Shown here: positions 1-8,596 of the stretch, one piece after another
How positions within the stretch are numbered: the stretch's first letter is position 1
How the letters are laid out: every line of letters begins with the position of its first letter
From: Bog-473 sp963850095
GTDB taxonomy: Bacteria > Actinomycetota > Acidimicrobiia > Acidimicrobiales > RAAP-2
Assembly (NCBI GenBank): GCA_963850095.1
Contig: CAWKJX010000012.1
Coordinates: 124,001-188,000 of the forward strand
Length of the DNA: 64,000 nt
Reading direction: 5' to 3'
Notes under the pieces: generated by a model
What the model was told of the DNA's origin: nothing
The model's input: only the letters and a program-made list of their open reading frames with translations
Databases searched by the model: none
Position numbers and translations under genes: made by a program

Positions 1-1785
1 CTCGAGACGCGGGCCACCATCGGCAACATGAGCCCCGAGTACGGCGCCACCTGCACCATGTTCCCGATCGACCAGGTGACGCTCGACTACCTGCGCTTCA
101 CCGGGCGCGACGAAGAGCACCTGGCCCTGGTCGAGGCCTACGCCAAGGCCCAGGGCCTGTGGCACGACCCCGGTGCACCCGAGCCGGTGTACTCCGAGCA
201 CCTCAGCCTCGACCTGGGCGACGTGGAACCGTCCCTGGCCGGCCCGTCCCGCCCCCAGGACCGGGTCCCCCTGGCCGGCGCCCGCGACTCGTTCCGGCTG
301 GCCATCGACCGGACGCCGGCCTCCGCCCCGAGCGAACCGGCGGCGGCACCCCACCACCAGATGCAGGACGGCGACGTGGTCATCGCCGCCATCACCAGCT
401 GCACCAACACCTCCAATCCGCAGGTCATGGTCGGCGCCGGGCTGCTGGCCCGCAACGCGGTCGAGCGCGGTCTGCGGTCCAAGTCGTGGGTCAAGACGTC
501 GCTCGCCCCCGGCTCGCGTGTCGTCATCGACTACCTCGAGCGCGCCGGCCTCATGGGGCCGCTCGAGCAGCTCGGCTTCTACCTCGTCGGCTACGGATGC
601 ACCACCTGCATCGGCAATTCGGGGCCGTTGCTCACCGGGGTGAGCGATGCGGTCAAGGAAGGCGACCTGGCCGTGGCCGCCGTCCTGTCGGGCAACCGCA
701 ACTTCGAAGGGCGCATCCACCCCGACGTGCGCCTGAATTACCTGGCCTCGCCGCCGCTGGTGGTCGCCTACGCGCTGGCGGGCACCATGGACACCGACCT
801 GACCACCGAGCCCATCGGGCACGACGCCGAAGGCAACGCCGTCCTGCTCTCCGACATCTGGCCCTCCATGGAGGAGGTGAGTGCGACCATCCGCGCCTCA
901 CTGACCTCCGAGATGTTCCGCACCCGCTACGCCGCCGTGTTCGACGGCGACGAGTACTGGCAGCAGGTCACGGTGGCGCCGGGCGAGACCTACGCCTGGC
1001 AGGACGACTCGACCTACGTCAAGAACCCGCCGTTCTTCGAGACGATGACCATGACGCCCGAGCCGGTGACCGACGTCGTCGGCGCCCGGGTGCTGGTCCG
1101 GGTGGGTGACAGCGTCACCACCGACCACATCTCCCCGGCTGGCTCCATCGGCCCCACCACGCCGGCCGGGCGTTACTTGACCGAGCACGGCGTCGCCCGG
1201 GCGGACTTCAACTCCTACGGCGCCCGGCGCGGCAACCACGAGGTGATGATGCGCGGCACGTTCGCCAACGTGCGGCTGCGCAACCTGCTGGCCCCGGGCA
1301 CCGAGGGCGGCGTCACGCTGCACCTGCCCGAAGGGTCGCAGACTTCGGTGTACGAGGCCGCCATGCAGTATTTGGACGAGGGGGTCCCGCTCATCGTGCT
1401 GGCCGGACGCGAGTACGGCACCGGCTCCAGCCGCGACTGGGCGGCCAAGGGCACGGCGCTGCTCGGGGTCCGGGCCGCCATTGCGCAGAGCTTCGAGCGC
1501 ATCCACCGCTCCAACCTCATCGGCATGGGCGTGGCCCCACTGCAGTTCTACAAGGGCGACTCGGCCGACGCCCTCGGCCTGAGCGGACACGAGCGCTTCA
1601 CCATCACCGGTTTGGACGTCCTCAACCGGGGCGAGCTGCCCAAGGAGCTCACGGTCACCGCGACGGCCGACGACGATTCGGTCACCGAGTTCCGGGTGAT
1701 CCTGCGCATCGACACGCCCATGGAGGCCGAGTACTACCGCCACGGCGGCATCCTCCAGTACGTGCTGCGCCAAATGGCCCGCTGA
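1..1785 (+). CDS. acn: Aconitate hydratase, 3' part (5' end outside window)
   Basis: TCA-cycle enzyme that isomerises citrate and isocitrate through a [4Fe-4S] cluster. The frame is open from base 1 and its first residues, LETRATIGNMSPEYGATC, are the usual aconitase sequence, so the Met at base 28 is internal and the true start lies upstream. About 594 residues remain of a protein that normally has around 900. Cluster cysteines are visible in SCTNTSNPQ (about residue 131) and GCTTCIGNSG (about residue 199). The swivel domain (GDSVTTDHISPAG, then YGTGSSRDWAAKGT) is complete. The gene converges on the YjbR gene 6 nt away. Family identity is certain. Confidence 0.97.
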   Translation, partial: LETRATIGNMSPEYGATCTMFPIDQVTLDYLRFTGRDEEHLALVEAYAKAQGLWHDPGAPEPVYSEHLSLDLGDVEPSLAGPSRPQDRVPLAGARDSFRLAIDRTPASAPSEPAAAPHHQMQDGDVVIAAITSCTNTSNPQVMVGAGLLARNAVERGLRSKSWVKTSLAPGSRVVIDYLERAGLMGPLEQLGFYLVGYGCTTCIGNSGPLLTGVSDAVKEGDLAVAAVLSGNRNFEGRIHPDVRLNYLASPPLVVAYALAGTMDTDLTTEPIGHDAEGNAVLLSDIWPSMEEVSATIRASLTSEMFRTRYAAVFDGDEYWQQVTVAPGETYAWQDDSTYVKNPPFFETMTMTPEPVTDVVGARVLVRVGDSVTTDHISPAGSIGPTTPAGRYLTEHGVARADFNSYGARRGNHEVMMRGTFANVRLRNLLAPGTEGGVTLHLPEGSQTSVYEAAMQYLDEGVPLIVLAGREYGTGSSRDWAAKGTALLGVRAAIAQSFERIHRSNLIGMGVAPLQFYKGDSADALGLSGHERFTITGLDVLNRGELPKELTVTATADDDSVTEFRVILRIDTPMEAEYYRHGGILQYVLRQMAR

Positions 1786-1791
1786 GGGCGC

Positions 1792-2130
1792 TCAGCCCCC
1801 GAACTCGGCCAGCACCTTCTTGGGCGCCCGGCGCCGCCACGACTCCGTGAGCAGCTCGCGCACCAGGGCGGACGTGGCCCGGCGCAGGACGACGCGGCAG
1901 CCCGCCAACTTCTTGCCCCACCACAGTTCCTCGACGGCGCCGGGGAACTCGGCGCAGTAGGCCGCCACCTCGTCGGCCTCGAGGAAGACGTGCACGTGAC
2001 CGCCCTCGGGCGGCACGGTGGCGAAGATCTTCCCGCCGACGCGGAACGAGGTCATGTCGTGGTGCGGCGCCTCCGCCGACGCCGGCAGCGACAGGGCGAT
2101 GCGCCGGACGGTGGCCGGGCTGACCCCCAT
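1792..2130 (-). CDS. MmcQ/YjbR-family protein
   Basis: A 112-residue protein of the MmcQ/YjbR fold, a small CyaY-like domain of uncertain role that some members use to bind DNA. Supporting sequence: ATVRRIALSLPASAEAPHHDMTS near the start, then the strand FRVGGKIFATV and a C-terminal helix around WRRRAPKKVLAEFG. The frame stays open further upstream, but translation should begin at ATG 2130, which shares one base with the stop of the glutamine amidotransferase gene (TGATG). That overlap suggests translational coupling. No enzyme activity can be assigned. Confidence 0.85.
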   Translation of the reverse strand: MGVSPATVRRIALSLPASAEAPHHDMTSFRVGGKIFATVPPEGGHVHVFLEADEVAAYCAEFPGAVEELWWGKKLAGCRVVLRRATSALVRELLTESWRRRAPKKVLAEFGG

Positions 2131-2816
2131 CAGCGTGCGGGCGCCGACCCGGCCAGGGCGACGAAGCGGCGCACGATGCCTTCGCCGGCCCGGCTCACGT
2201 GCGCCACGTCCACCGCGCGCACGAAGACGCCGGGCGGCAGGTGCGGTCCCCAGTGCGCCACCAGGCTTGCCGTCACCTCCACGTGGAACTGGAGGCCGTA
2301 CGCATGGGGACCGGCGCGGAAGGCCTGGTTCTCGTAGAGGTCGCTCCGGGCCAGGTGCACCGCGCCCTCGGGGAGCGAGAAGGTGTCGCCGTGCCAGTGC
2401 ACGCACGGCAGCGGCGTGGGGGCAGGGCCCAGAACGGGGTCACCGATCGCCTCGGCGGTCAGGTGCACCTCACCGGCCCCCACCTCGGGGCGGGGGCCCG
2501 TCACCACCTCGGCGCCGAGCGCGGCCGCCAGCTGCTGGGCGCCCAGGCAGATGCCGAGCACGGGCAACCCGGCGCTCACGGCCCGGCCCAGCAGCGCCCG
2601 CTCGTCGGCCAACCAGGCCAGGTCGTCGTGCACGCCCATCGGCCCGCCCAGGACCACCAGGCCGGCCATCTCCTCCACCGATCCGGGCGGCGGCACGGGC
2701 TCCCCGCGGTCGACCCGCACCACGGAAAGGTCCGCACCCGAGTCGGCGACGGCGAGCGCCACCGTGCCCGGGCCCTCGTGGGCCACGTGCTGGAGCACCA
2801 CCCAGGGACGGCTCAT
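2130..2816 (-). CDS. Class I glutamine amidotransferase (GATase1)
   Basis: A stand-alone triad amidotransferase of 228 residues, similar to GuaA-like GATase domains annotated as 'glutamine amidotransferase'. The nucleophile is Cys90 in VLGICLGAQQLAAAL; the His-Glu pair is His178 and Glu180 in YGLQFHVEV. No synthase domain is fused, so the ammonia acceptor is unknown. Before the IS inserted, this gene lay only 6 nt after the deacetylase stop, so it probably formed an operon with the deacetylase and YjbR. The IS now separates it from its upstream partner and may supply or block its transcription. Confidence 0.9.
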   Translation of the reverse strand: MSRPWVVLQHVAHEGPGTVALAVADSGADLSVVRVDRGEPVPPPGSVEEMAGLVVLGGPMGVHDDLAWLADERALLGRAVSAGLPVLGICLGAQQLAAALGAEVVTGPRPEVGAGEVHLTAEAIGDPVLGPAPTPLPCVHWHGDTFSLPEGAVHLARSDLYENQAFRAGPHAYGLQFHVEVTASLVAHWGPHLPPGVFVRAVDVAHVSRAGEGIVRRFVALAGSAPAR

Positions 2817-2826
2817 GGGGGGCTAG

Positions 2827-2850
2827 GAGCGTGGGTCGGAATCGGCCAAT
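2827..2850 (+). repeat. IS1182-type terminal inverted repeat, left
   Basis: Starts GAGCGTGGGTC and ends GCCAAT. It matches the reverse complement of 4506-4529 except at three positions (GG versus AA, and G versus C). Confidence 0.9.
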
Positions 2851-2973
2851 AGATCCGGACTGACGCCTGAGGACATCGTTCTGGGCTGTCCGGAGAGTTC
2901 CGGGGCGCGGAGAATGCGGCCGAGAGCCTGTTGACGGAGCGATCGATACCCATCGACGCCGATCCGGACCTTC

Positions 2974-4419
2974 CTATGCGCCCGCTTGGGCCAGCTTTCG
3001 CACGTTGTGGCAGAGCGAGTGCAGCGCCCACTCACCTCGGGCACCTTCGAGGCCGCGGAGACGGAGGAAGCCGGCGCGTTGTCGGACCTTGGTCTGGCCG
3101 AAGACCGGTTCGACGATGGCCTTGCGTCTGGCGTAATCGGCCCGCCCGGCCTTGGTGCGCAGCCGGCGCGCCATCTTCTCCTTCACCGTGGCACCTCTCG
3201 GGATGGGGCCTCTCGGTGTGGCCGGCACCCGTTCGTCGTGTTTGATGCGCCCGGTGGCAATCAACACGTCGACGCCGGCGTCGGTGGCATCGTTGACGTT
3301 CTTCTCGGAGAAGTAGCCGGCGTCGGCGATGAGCGTGTCGGGGTTCTCCTCGACGCCCGCGGCGCCGAGGTTGGCCTCGGTGGCCTCGATCATCTCGATG
3401 AGGTGCGCGGCGTCGGCGGCCTGGTTGGACACCGAATGGGCCACGATGACCTGGGCCTCTTCGTCGACCACGGCCTGGGCGTTGTAGGCGTAGTGGAAGC
3501 CGTCGGTCGTCTTCATCATCCGTGACTCGGGGTCGGTGAAGTTGCGCTGGGCTCGGCCGGGGGGTGCGGCCACCTCGGCCGCCGCCGCGCCGGCTGCTCG
3601 AGCCTCGTGCGCGCTGGCACCGCGTTCTGTGGCCTTGTCCTGGGCTTTTTGCGCTGCCTTGTCCCTCGCCTCGGCCTCGATGGCTTCCTTGGCTGCTCGC
3701 AGCTTGGCCAGGCGGCCCTCTTTGGTGGCCAGTTCGGGCGGGAGCTCGTCACCTCTTTTGTCCTCACCGAACTCGGCGTCTTCGGCCATGTCGACGGCCT
3801 CGGCCTCGGCCAGCATGGCTGCCACCTGGGCCTCGAGCTCTTCGATGCGCGGTCCCATCCGGTCATAACTCATGGCCTTGTGCTTACTCGCCGACGCCCG
3901 CAGCTTGGTGCCGTCGAGGGCGACGCGGCCAAGGCGCACCAGTCCCGCTTCTGCGCACAGGGCGAGCACCTGGACGAAGAGGACATCGATGGCGCCGAGG
4001 TGGCGCCGCCGAAAACGCGAGATGGAGCGGTAGTCGGGGGCCGCGTTGGCGCTCAGCCAACGGAAGGCCACGTCGACATGGCAGCGTCGCTCCATCTCCC
4101 GCGAGCTCGTCACCCCGATCGAGTAGGCGTAGAGCAAGAGCTTGAGCATCATCGTCGGGTCATAGGGCGGGGCACCCGAGGCCTCGGTGTAGGAGTCATA
4201 GACGCAGGAGAGGTCGAGCAGGTTCTCGGCCACGTCGGAGATGAAGCGGGCCTCGTGGTTCTCGGGCAGCCAGTCATCGAGGGAGGGGGGCAAGAGGAAG
4301 GACTGGGACTGGTCGTAGTCGCGGAAGCGCTTGTTGACCCCGGCGGGGACCTTCTCGGGGGGCCTGACCGGCTCCCCTTGCACCTCGAAGAGCTTGTCGC
4401 CGACCCGATCATCTGCCAT
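2974..4419 (-). CDS. IS1182-family DDE transposase
   Basis: A 481-residue transposase. The N-terminal DUF772-type region (about residues 20-130) contains DYDQSQSFLLPPSLDDWLP and RSISRFRRRH. The catalytic acidic residues are likely the Asp in VALDGTKLRA, the Asp in LIADAGYFSEKN and the Glu in AIVEPVFGQTKVRQ. A charged, Ala/Glu/Lys-rich coiled segment lies between the first and second motif, as usual for this family. ATG 4419 is preferred over TTG 4425 because GGGAG lies 9 nt upstream. The frame is uninterrupted. Confidence 0.95.
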   Translation of the reverse strand: MADDRVGDKLFEVQGEPVRPPEKVPAGVNKRFRDYDQSQSFLLPPSLDDWLPENHEARFISDVAENLLDLSCVYDSYTEASGAPPYDPTMMLKLLLYAYSIGVTSSREMERRCHVDVAFRWLSANAAPDYRSISRFRRRHLGAIDVLFVQVLALCAEAGLVRLGRVALDGTKLRASASKHKAMSYDRMGPRIEELEAQVAAMLAEAEAVDMAEDAEFGEDKRGDELPPELATKEGRLAKLRAAKEAIEAEARDKAAQKAQDKATERGASAHEARAAGAAAAEVAAPPGRAQRNFTDPESRMMKTTDGFHYAYNAQAVVDEEAQVIVAHSVSNQAADAAHLIEMIEATEANLGAAGVEENPDTLIADAGYFSEKNVNDATDAGVDVLIATGRIKHDERVPATPRGPIPRGATVKEKMARRLRTKAGRADYARRKAIVEPVFGQTKVRQRAGFLRLRGLEGARGEWALHSLCHNVRKLAQAGA

Positions 4420-4505
4420 TGGCAAATTCTCCCAAACCCCCAGGAGAATCGCGAATCGAGGGCCGGCCCGCGTCCCGACGATGGGTCGGTCAGCCCTCGG
4501 GGGTC

Positions 4506-4529
4506 ATTGGCGGATTTTGACCCACGCTC
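4506..4529 (-). repeat. IS1182-type terminal inverted repeat, right
   Basis: Inverted copy of 2827-2850, directly followed by CTAG at 4530-4533, the presumed target duplication. The TAG stop of the neighbouring deacetylase is part of this CTAG. Confidence 0.88.
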
Positions 4530-5265
4530 CTAGGGAATGCGGGTGACCCGGAAGAGCTCGGCGGACGACCCCGCCGGGAGGCCGGCCCGCTCGGCCATGG
4601 CCCGGGCCCCGGCGTGGACGCGCTCGGCCATGCCGTCGGGGTCGGCGATCTGGCTCTTGTGGCACAGGAGGGCCGCCAGCTTGCGCTCAATGGTGGCCGT
4701 GGTGTCGACGGCGACGGCAGCGTTCGGCCCCCCGGGGCCCATGAGCCACAGCTCGGTGACGGTCCAGGGCTCGAGACCCTCCTCGTCGAGGAGCTCGGGG
4801 TGGGCGAAGGGGTTGCGGGCGTCGGGGTACACGGCACACACCGCCGCCTCCCCCGCCGCCAGGTGATCGGGATGACTGGCGAAGATGAAGTCCCAATTGC
4901 GCTCCGGGCGACTGGGTGAGGACGCGCTCGGGCCTGACCTGGCGGATGACCCGGCTGATGTCGCGGCGCAGCCCGATGGTGGGCTCGAGCATCCCGTCGG
5001 AATGCCCGAGGAAATGCACGTCGGTGACGCCGACCACGGCGGCGGCGGCGCGTTGCTCGTCCTGGCGCAGGAGGGCCATGTCGGCCCGTGACAGTTCCCG
5101 GTCCGAGCCGCCCGCCTCGCCGTTGGTCACGACGCAATACGTGACTTCGAGGCCGGCCGCGGTGAAGGCGGCCACAGTGCCGGCGGACCCGAAGTCGACG
5201 TCGTCGGGATGCGCGGTCACCACCAGGACACGGCGGACGCCGTCGTCGGGCGACCAGAGCGGCAT
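4530..5265 (-). CDS. PIG-L/LmbE-family deacetylase, frameshifted
   Basis: A zinc-dependent N-acetylglucosaminyl deacetylase-like protein of the family that includes MshB and Mca. The N-terminal part from ATG 5265 carries the zinc motif VVTAHPDDVDFGS and TNGEAGG. At about 4904 the frame changes: TCGCCCGGAGCGC contains one base too many for the expected SPERNWDF. The rest (SHPDH, then DARNPFAHPELL to FRVTRIP) continues in another frame to the TAG at 4530. Joining the frames gives about 245 residues, normal for the family. The extra base may be a sequence error or a real null mutation. The start lies 14 nt after the helicase stop. Confidence 0.85.
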
Positions 5266-5279
5266 CGGCGTGGGCTCGC

Positions 5280-6566
5280 TCAGAGGACGCTCTCCGACGC
5301 CTGCGGAGTCCAGGCGACCAGGTCGGCCAGCCGCGGATCGTTGGAGAACATTTCGACGATGGGGATCCGCAGGGCCAGGCGCCGCTGAATGACCTCCATC
5401 TCGACCAGCTGGTTCCACAGCGCCAGGCTCACCACGACACCGGCCTTGCCGGCCCGGGCCGTCCGGCCCGAGCGGTGCAGGTAGGCCTTGTGGTCCTCGG
5501 GCGGGTCGTAGTGGATCACGGCGTCGACGCCCTCGATGTGCAGGCCCCGGGCCGCCACGTCGGTGGCCACGAGGACGTTCAGCTTCCCGTTGGAGAAGTC
5601 CGCCAGGGCGCGCTCGCGGTTGGCCTGGCGCAGGTCGCCGTGGATGGCGGCGACGCGCACACCCTCCTTGCCCAGGTTGTCGACGAGGCGGTCGGCGCCG
5701 CGCTTGGTGCGCACGAAGATCAGCGATTTCTCCTGCGCCCGGCAGATGGCGGCCACCACCTTCACCTTGTCCATTTGGTGCACCTGCAGGAACCGGTGCT
5801 CCATCAGCGTCACCGTCTGCGTGGCGGACGCGACCTCGTGGAAGACGGGGTCGGTCAGGTAGCGCTTGACCAGCATGTCCACCGCCCCGTCGAGGGTGGC
5901 CGAGAAGAGCAGCGTCTGGTGCGCCTGGCCGAGGCGCCGCAGCACCCATTCGACCTGGGGCATGAAGCCCATGTCGGCCATGCGGTCGGCCTCGTCGAGC
6001 ACGAGCGTCTCGAGCTGGTCGACGGCAATTTCGCCGCGGTCGCCCAGGTCGATCAGCCGGCCCGGGGTGGCGATGACGACGTCGACACCCTTGCGCAGCT
6101 TCGCCACCTGCCGGTCGATGTCGGCGCCGCCGTAGACGGCCACGGCCCGCAACCCGATCGTCCGCGCCAGGGGGTTGATCACGTCGTGCACCTGGACGGC
6201 CAGCTCGCGGGTCGGCAGCAGGACCAGCGCCAGCGGGCGGGCGGGACGGGTCGGCTCCCGGGGCCCCTGCGCCTGGCGTGTCGCCTTGGCCCGCTGCAGA
6301 AGAGGCACACCGAAGGCCAGGGTCTTGCCGGAGCCGGTCTTGGCCTTCCCGCAGACGTCACGGCCGGCCAGGGCGTCGGCCACGGTCAGGGCCTGGATCG
6401 GGAAGGCGCTGACGATGCCCTCGTCGGCCAGCGCCTTGGTCAGCTCGGGAGAGACGCCGAGGGACTCGAAGGTCCTGGCGGTCTCGTAGGTGTCGCCCCC
6501 GGGGACGGATTCGTCCCCACTCGCGACAGGGCCGGCGTACGCGCCGGTCACGGCATCAACGGTCAT
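5280..6566 (-). CDS. DEAD-box ATP-dependent RNA helicase
   Basis: A 428-residue RhlE-like RNA helicase that remodels structured RNA using ATP. Visible motifs: Q-motif FESLGV...PIQ (residues 33-58), Walker A AKTGSGKT (75-82), PTRELA, the box LVLDEADRMADMGF, SAT in LLFSATLDG, and motif VI HRSGRTARAG. The C-terminal extension beyond the helicase core is short. ATG 6566 was chosen because GAGAGAG lies just upstream and the residues before it do not look coding. About 130 nt of leader separate it from the end of the second mobile element, whose insertion may have replaced the promoter region. Confidence 0.93.
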   Translation of the reverse strand: MTVDAVTGAYAGPVASGDESVPGGDTYETARTFESLGVSPELTKALADEGIVSAFPIQALTVADALAGRDVCGKAKTGSGKTLAFGVPLLQRAKATRQAQGPREPTRPARPLALVLLPTRELAVQVHDVINPLARTIGLRAVAVYGGADIDRQVAKLRKGVDVVIATPGRLIDLGDRGEIAVDQLETLVLDEADRMADMGFMPQVEWVLRRLGQAHQTLLFSATLDGAVDMLVKRYLTDPVFHEVASATQTVTLMEHRFLQVHQMDKVKVVAAICRAQEKSLIFVRTKRGADRLVDNLGKEGVRVAAIHGDLRQANRERALADFSNGKLNVLVATDVAARGLHIEGVDAVIHYDPPEDHKAYLHRSGRTARAGKAGVVVSLALWNQLVEMEVIQRRLALRIPIVEMFSNDPRLADLVAWTPQASESVL

Positions 6567-6697
6567 CAACCCGCTCTCTCTGTTGTGACGGCGGGACCGT
6601 GCGCCAGCCAGAGAAAAGGAGGATCGGCCCCGACTCACCAGCCCCTGCCGGTGGTCGCAGGCTCCATTGTACCAGCCCAGGGCAGGTCTCATGGCGA

Positions 6698-6757
6698 GTT
6701 GACTCATCTGATACCTCCGCGTAGACCCATTCGTTGCCTCAGCTGGAAATCTCCGCG
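6698..6757 (+). repeat. Left-end iterated repeats of the integrase-type IS
   Basis: Two copies, 6698-6721 (GTTGACTCATC...CTCCGCG) and 6733-6757 (GTTGCCTCAGC...CTCCGCG), in the same orientation with starts 35 bp apart. They are likely transposase-binding sites. The outer copy is the less conserved. Confidence 0.75.
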
Positions 6758-6803
6758 TGCGGGGGTCATCGAGTGCCGGTGACGAGGGAGTACGCCTTTC
6801 GCC

Positions 6804-8057
6804 ATGGAGCTTTCGATGGGTCAACGTCAGGCTGTCACCAAAAAGATGGCTCTGGCCTACAAACGAGGCTCGAAAAGCGAGAAATCAAGGATCCTCGACC
6901 AGCTGGTCGAGTTGACCGGGTGGCACCGCGACCACGCCAGAGCGGCCCTGCGCTCCGCCATGGCCGTCAAGGTCGCCCGGCCCCGGGCGGCCCGGGCTTC
7001 CAAGTTCACGCCACTGGTGCTCGCCGGGCTGGCCATCTGCTGGATGCTGATGCGGGCCCCAGCCGGCAAGCGACTGGCCCCCATGCTGGCCACCGTGGTG
7101 CCCCTCTTGCGCCGCGACGGTGAGATCGCGCTCAGCGACGACGAGGCTGCTCTCCTCGTCTCCATGAGCGCGGCGTCCATCGATCGCCACCTGGCCCCCG
7201 AGCGGGCCAAGCTCGCCTCGCGTGGACGCAGTCACACCAAGCCCGGGACGCTGCTCAAGTCACAGATACCAATGCGCACCTGGGCCGAGTGGTCAGAGGA
7301 CACGCCCGGGTTCGTCGAGATCGACATGGTCGGCCACGAAGGGGGTAACTCGAGCGGCGAGTTCTGCTTGACCCTGACCGTGACCGACATCGCCACGGGT
7401 TGGACGATCAACCGCAGTGTCAAGAACAAAGCAGCCATCTGGGTCTTCGAGGCCTTAGAGCACGTCATTGCTCAGTTTCCGTTCCCCATCTTGGGCATCG
7501 ACTCGGACAACGGCGCCGAGTTCATCAACAGCCACCTCATGAACTACTGCGTCGCCCACAAGATCACCTTCACCCGCTCACGGCCGGGCAACAAGAACGA
7601 CGGAGCCCACGTCGAACAGAAGAACTGGACCCATGTGCGCGGCCTGGTCGGCTACCTGCGCTTTGACACCGCCACCGAGCTCGGTCTGCTCAACGAGATC
7701 TGGGAGCTCGACCGGATCTACACCAACTACCTCTTGGCCCAGCAAAAGCTCGTCTTCAAGCAGCGCCATGGCGCCAAGGTCTCCAAGCGCCACGACCGGG
7801 CCGCCACGCCGTTCGAGCGAGCCGACGCCCACCGCGATGTCACCGACGCAACCCGCAAGAGCATGCACCACACCATGAACGAGCTCAGGCCCGGAGATCT
7901 CTACCGTGCCATCGTGGGACTCACCGCCCGCCTCGAACGTCTCTCGCTCAGCAAGGCTCCCGTTCGGGTCAAGCCACCGGTGAACAGGGCCTTCAACGAC
8001 TACAGCCAGGCGGAGGTTTTATCTGAGGCAACGAATCAGGCTTCCCGGAGGATTTGA
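6804..8057 (+). CDS. Integrase-core (rve) DDE transposase
   Basis: A 417-residue transposase with an N-terminal DNA-binding region (residues 1-130; HTH-like EKSRILDQLVELTGWHRDHAR) and an RNase H-fold integrase core. The catalytic triad is likely Asp174 (GFVEIDMVGH), Asp233 or Asp235 (LGIDSDNGAEF) and Glu271 (DGAHVEQKNW). The final codons run through the inner right-end repeat and the stop lies between the two right-end repeats. ATG 6816 (MGQRQAVTKK) is an alternative start that fits homologue-like spacing equally well. The frame is intact. The family assignment within ISNCY-like elements is tentative. Confidence 0.88.
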   Translation: MELSMGQRQAVTKKMALAYKRGSKSEKSRILDQLVELTGWHRDHARAALRSAMAVKVARPRAARASKFTPLVLAGLAICWMLMRAPAGKRLAPMLATVVPLLRRDGEIALSDDEAALLVSMSAASIDRHLAPERAKLASRGRSHTKPGTLLKSQIPMRTWAEWSEDTPGFVEIDMVGHEGGNSSGEFCLTLTVTDIATGWTINRSVKNKAAIWVFEALEHVIAQFPFPILGIDSDNGAEFINSHLMNYCVAHKITFTRSRPGNKNDGAHVEQKNWTHVRGLVGYLRFDTATELGLLNEIWELDRIYTNYLLAQQKLVFKQRHGAKVSKRHDRAATPFERADAHRDVTDATRKSMHHTMNELRPGDLYRAIVGLTARLERLSLSKAPVRVKPPVNRAFNDYSQAEVLSEATNQASRRI

Positions 8058-8068
8058 CCTGAGGCAAC
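8011..8068 (-). repeat. Right-end iterated repeats of the integrase-type IS
   Basis: Two inverted copies, 8011-8032 and 8046-8068, with starts 35 bp apart. They mirror the left end exactly in spacing. The inner copy is part of the transposase reading frame. Confidence 0.75.
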
Positions 8069-8121
8069 AGGGATTGTGCCAAAGTGAGGCCTCACCGCCG
8101 ACCAACCCCGAGGAGCGCACG

Positions 8122-8589
8122 ATGGCCAAACTCGAAAAGGGCGCCACCGCCCCCGCGTTCACCCTGCCCGACCAGGACGGCAAGCCGGTCAAGCTGTCGG
8201 ACTACAAGGGCCAGCGCGTCATCGTCTACTTCTATCCGGCCGACGACACGCCCGGCTGCACCAAGGAGGCGTGCCAGTTCAACGACAACCTCAAGACCTT
8301 CGAGAAGGCCGGCGTGGCCGTACTGGGGATTTCGCCCGACAAGGCGGAGAAGCACGTCAATTTCCGCTCCAAGTACAAGCTGAAGTTCCCGCTGTTGACC
8401 GACGCCGACAAAAAGGTCATGGAGAAGTACGGCGCCTGGGGCGAGAAGACCATGTACGGCAAGAAGACGGTCGGGACCATCCGCTCCACCTTTCTGGTCG
8501 GACCCAACGGGAAGATCCAGCGGTCCTGGTACCACGTGAAGGCCGACGGCCACGCCGCCAAGGTCCTCGAAGAAGTGGCCGAGGGCTGA
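8122..8589 (+). CDS. bcp: Thioredoxin-dependent thiol peroxidase (Bcp/PrxQ)
   Basis: A 155-residue peroxiredoxin that reduces H2O2 and organic hydroperoxides using thioredoxin. The active site is YPADDTPGCTKEACQFND: the peroxidatic Cys is in PGC and a likely resolving Cys lies five residues later, as in Bcp. The thioredoxin-fold start FTLPDQDGKPVKLSDYKG and the later strand TFLVGPNGKI are present. ATG 8122 follows GAGGAGCG. The gene starts about 50 bp beyond the end of the integrase-type element, so any original upstream neighbour has been displaced. Confidence 0.95.
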   Translation: MAKLEKGATAPAFTLPDQDGKPVKLSDYKGQRVIVYFYPADDTPGCTKEACQFNDNLKTFEKAGVAVLGISPDKAEKHVNFRSKYKLKFPLLTDADKKVMEKYGAWGEKTMYGKKTVGTIRSTFLVGPNGKIQRSWYHVKADGHAAKVLEEVAEG

Positions 8590-8596
8590 GGCAGCG

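Larger units (their letters stand above)
2827..4529 (-). mobile_element. IS1182-type insertion sequence, complete
   Basis: A 1703-bp element with one transposase gene and 24-bp imperfect terminal inverted repeats (21 of 24 bases match, outer 11 identical: GAGCGTGGGTC). CTAG is present on both sides (2823-2826 and 4530-4533), consistent with a 4-bp palindromic target duplication. Both ends and the transposase frame are intact, so the copy looks recent and possibly active. It sits exactly between the stop codon of the deacetylase and the start of the GATase gene without deleting coding bases. Confidence 0.9.
6698..8068 (+). mobile_element. Integrase-type (rve/DDE) insertion sequence with doubled end repeats
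   Basis: A roughly 1.37-kb element holding one transposase gene. Each end carries two related ~24-bp repeats of the form GTTGCCTCAG..A..CTCCG: 6698-6721 and 6733-6757 on the left, and 8011-8032 and 8046-8068 inverted on the right. The start-to-start spacing is 35 bp at both ends. I cannot see a clear target duplication, so the outer boundaries are approximate. The family is probably ISNCY/IS1202-like, judging by protein type and size. Confidence 0.75.
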
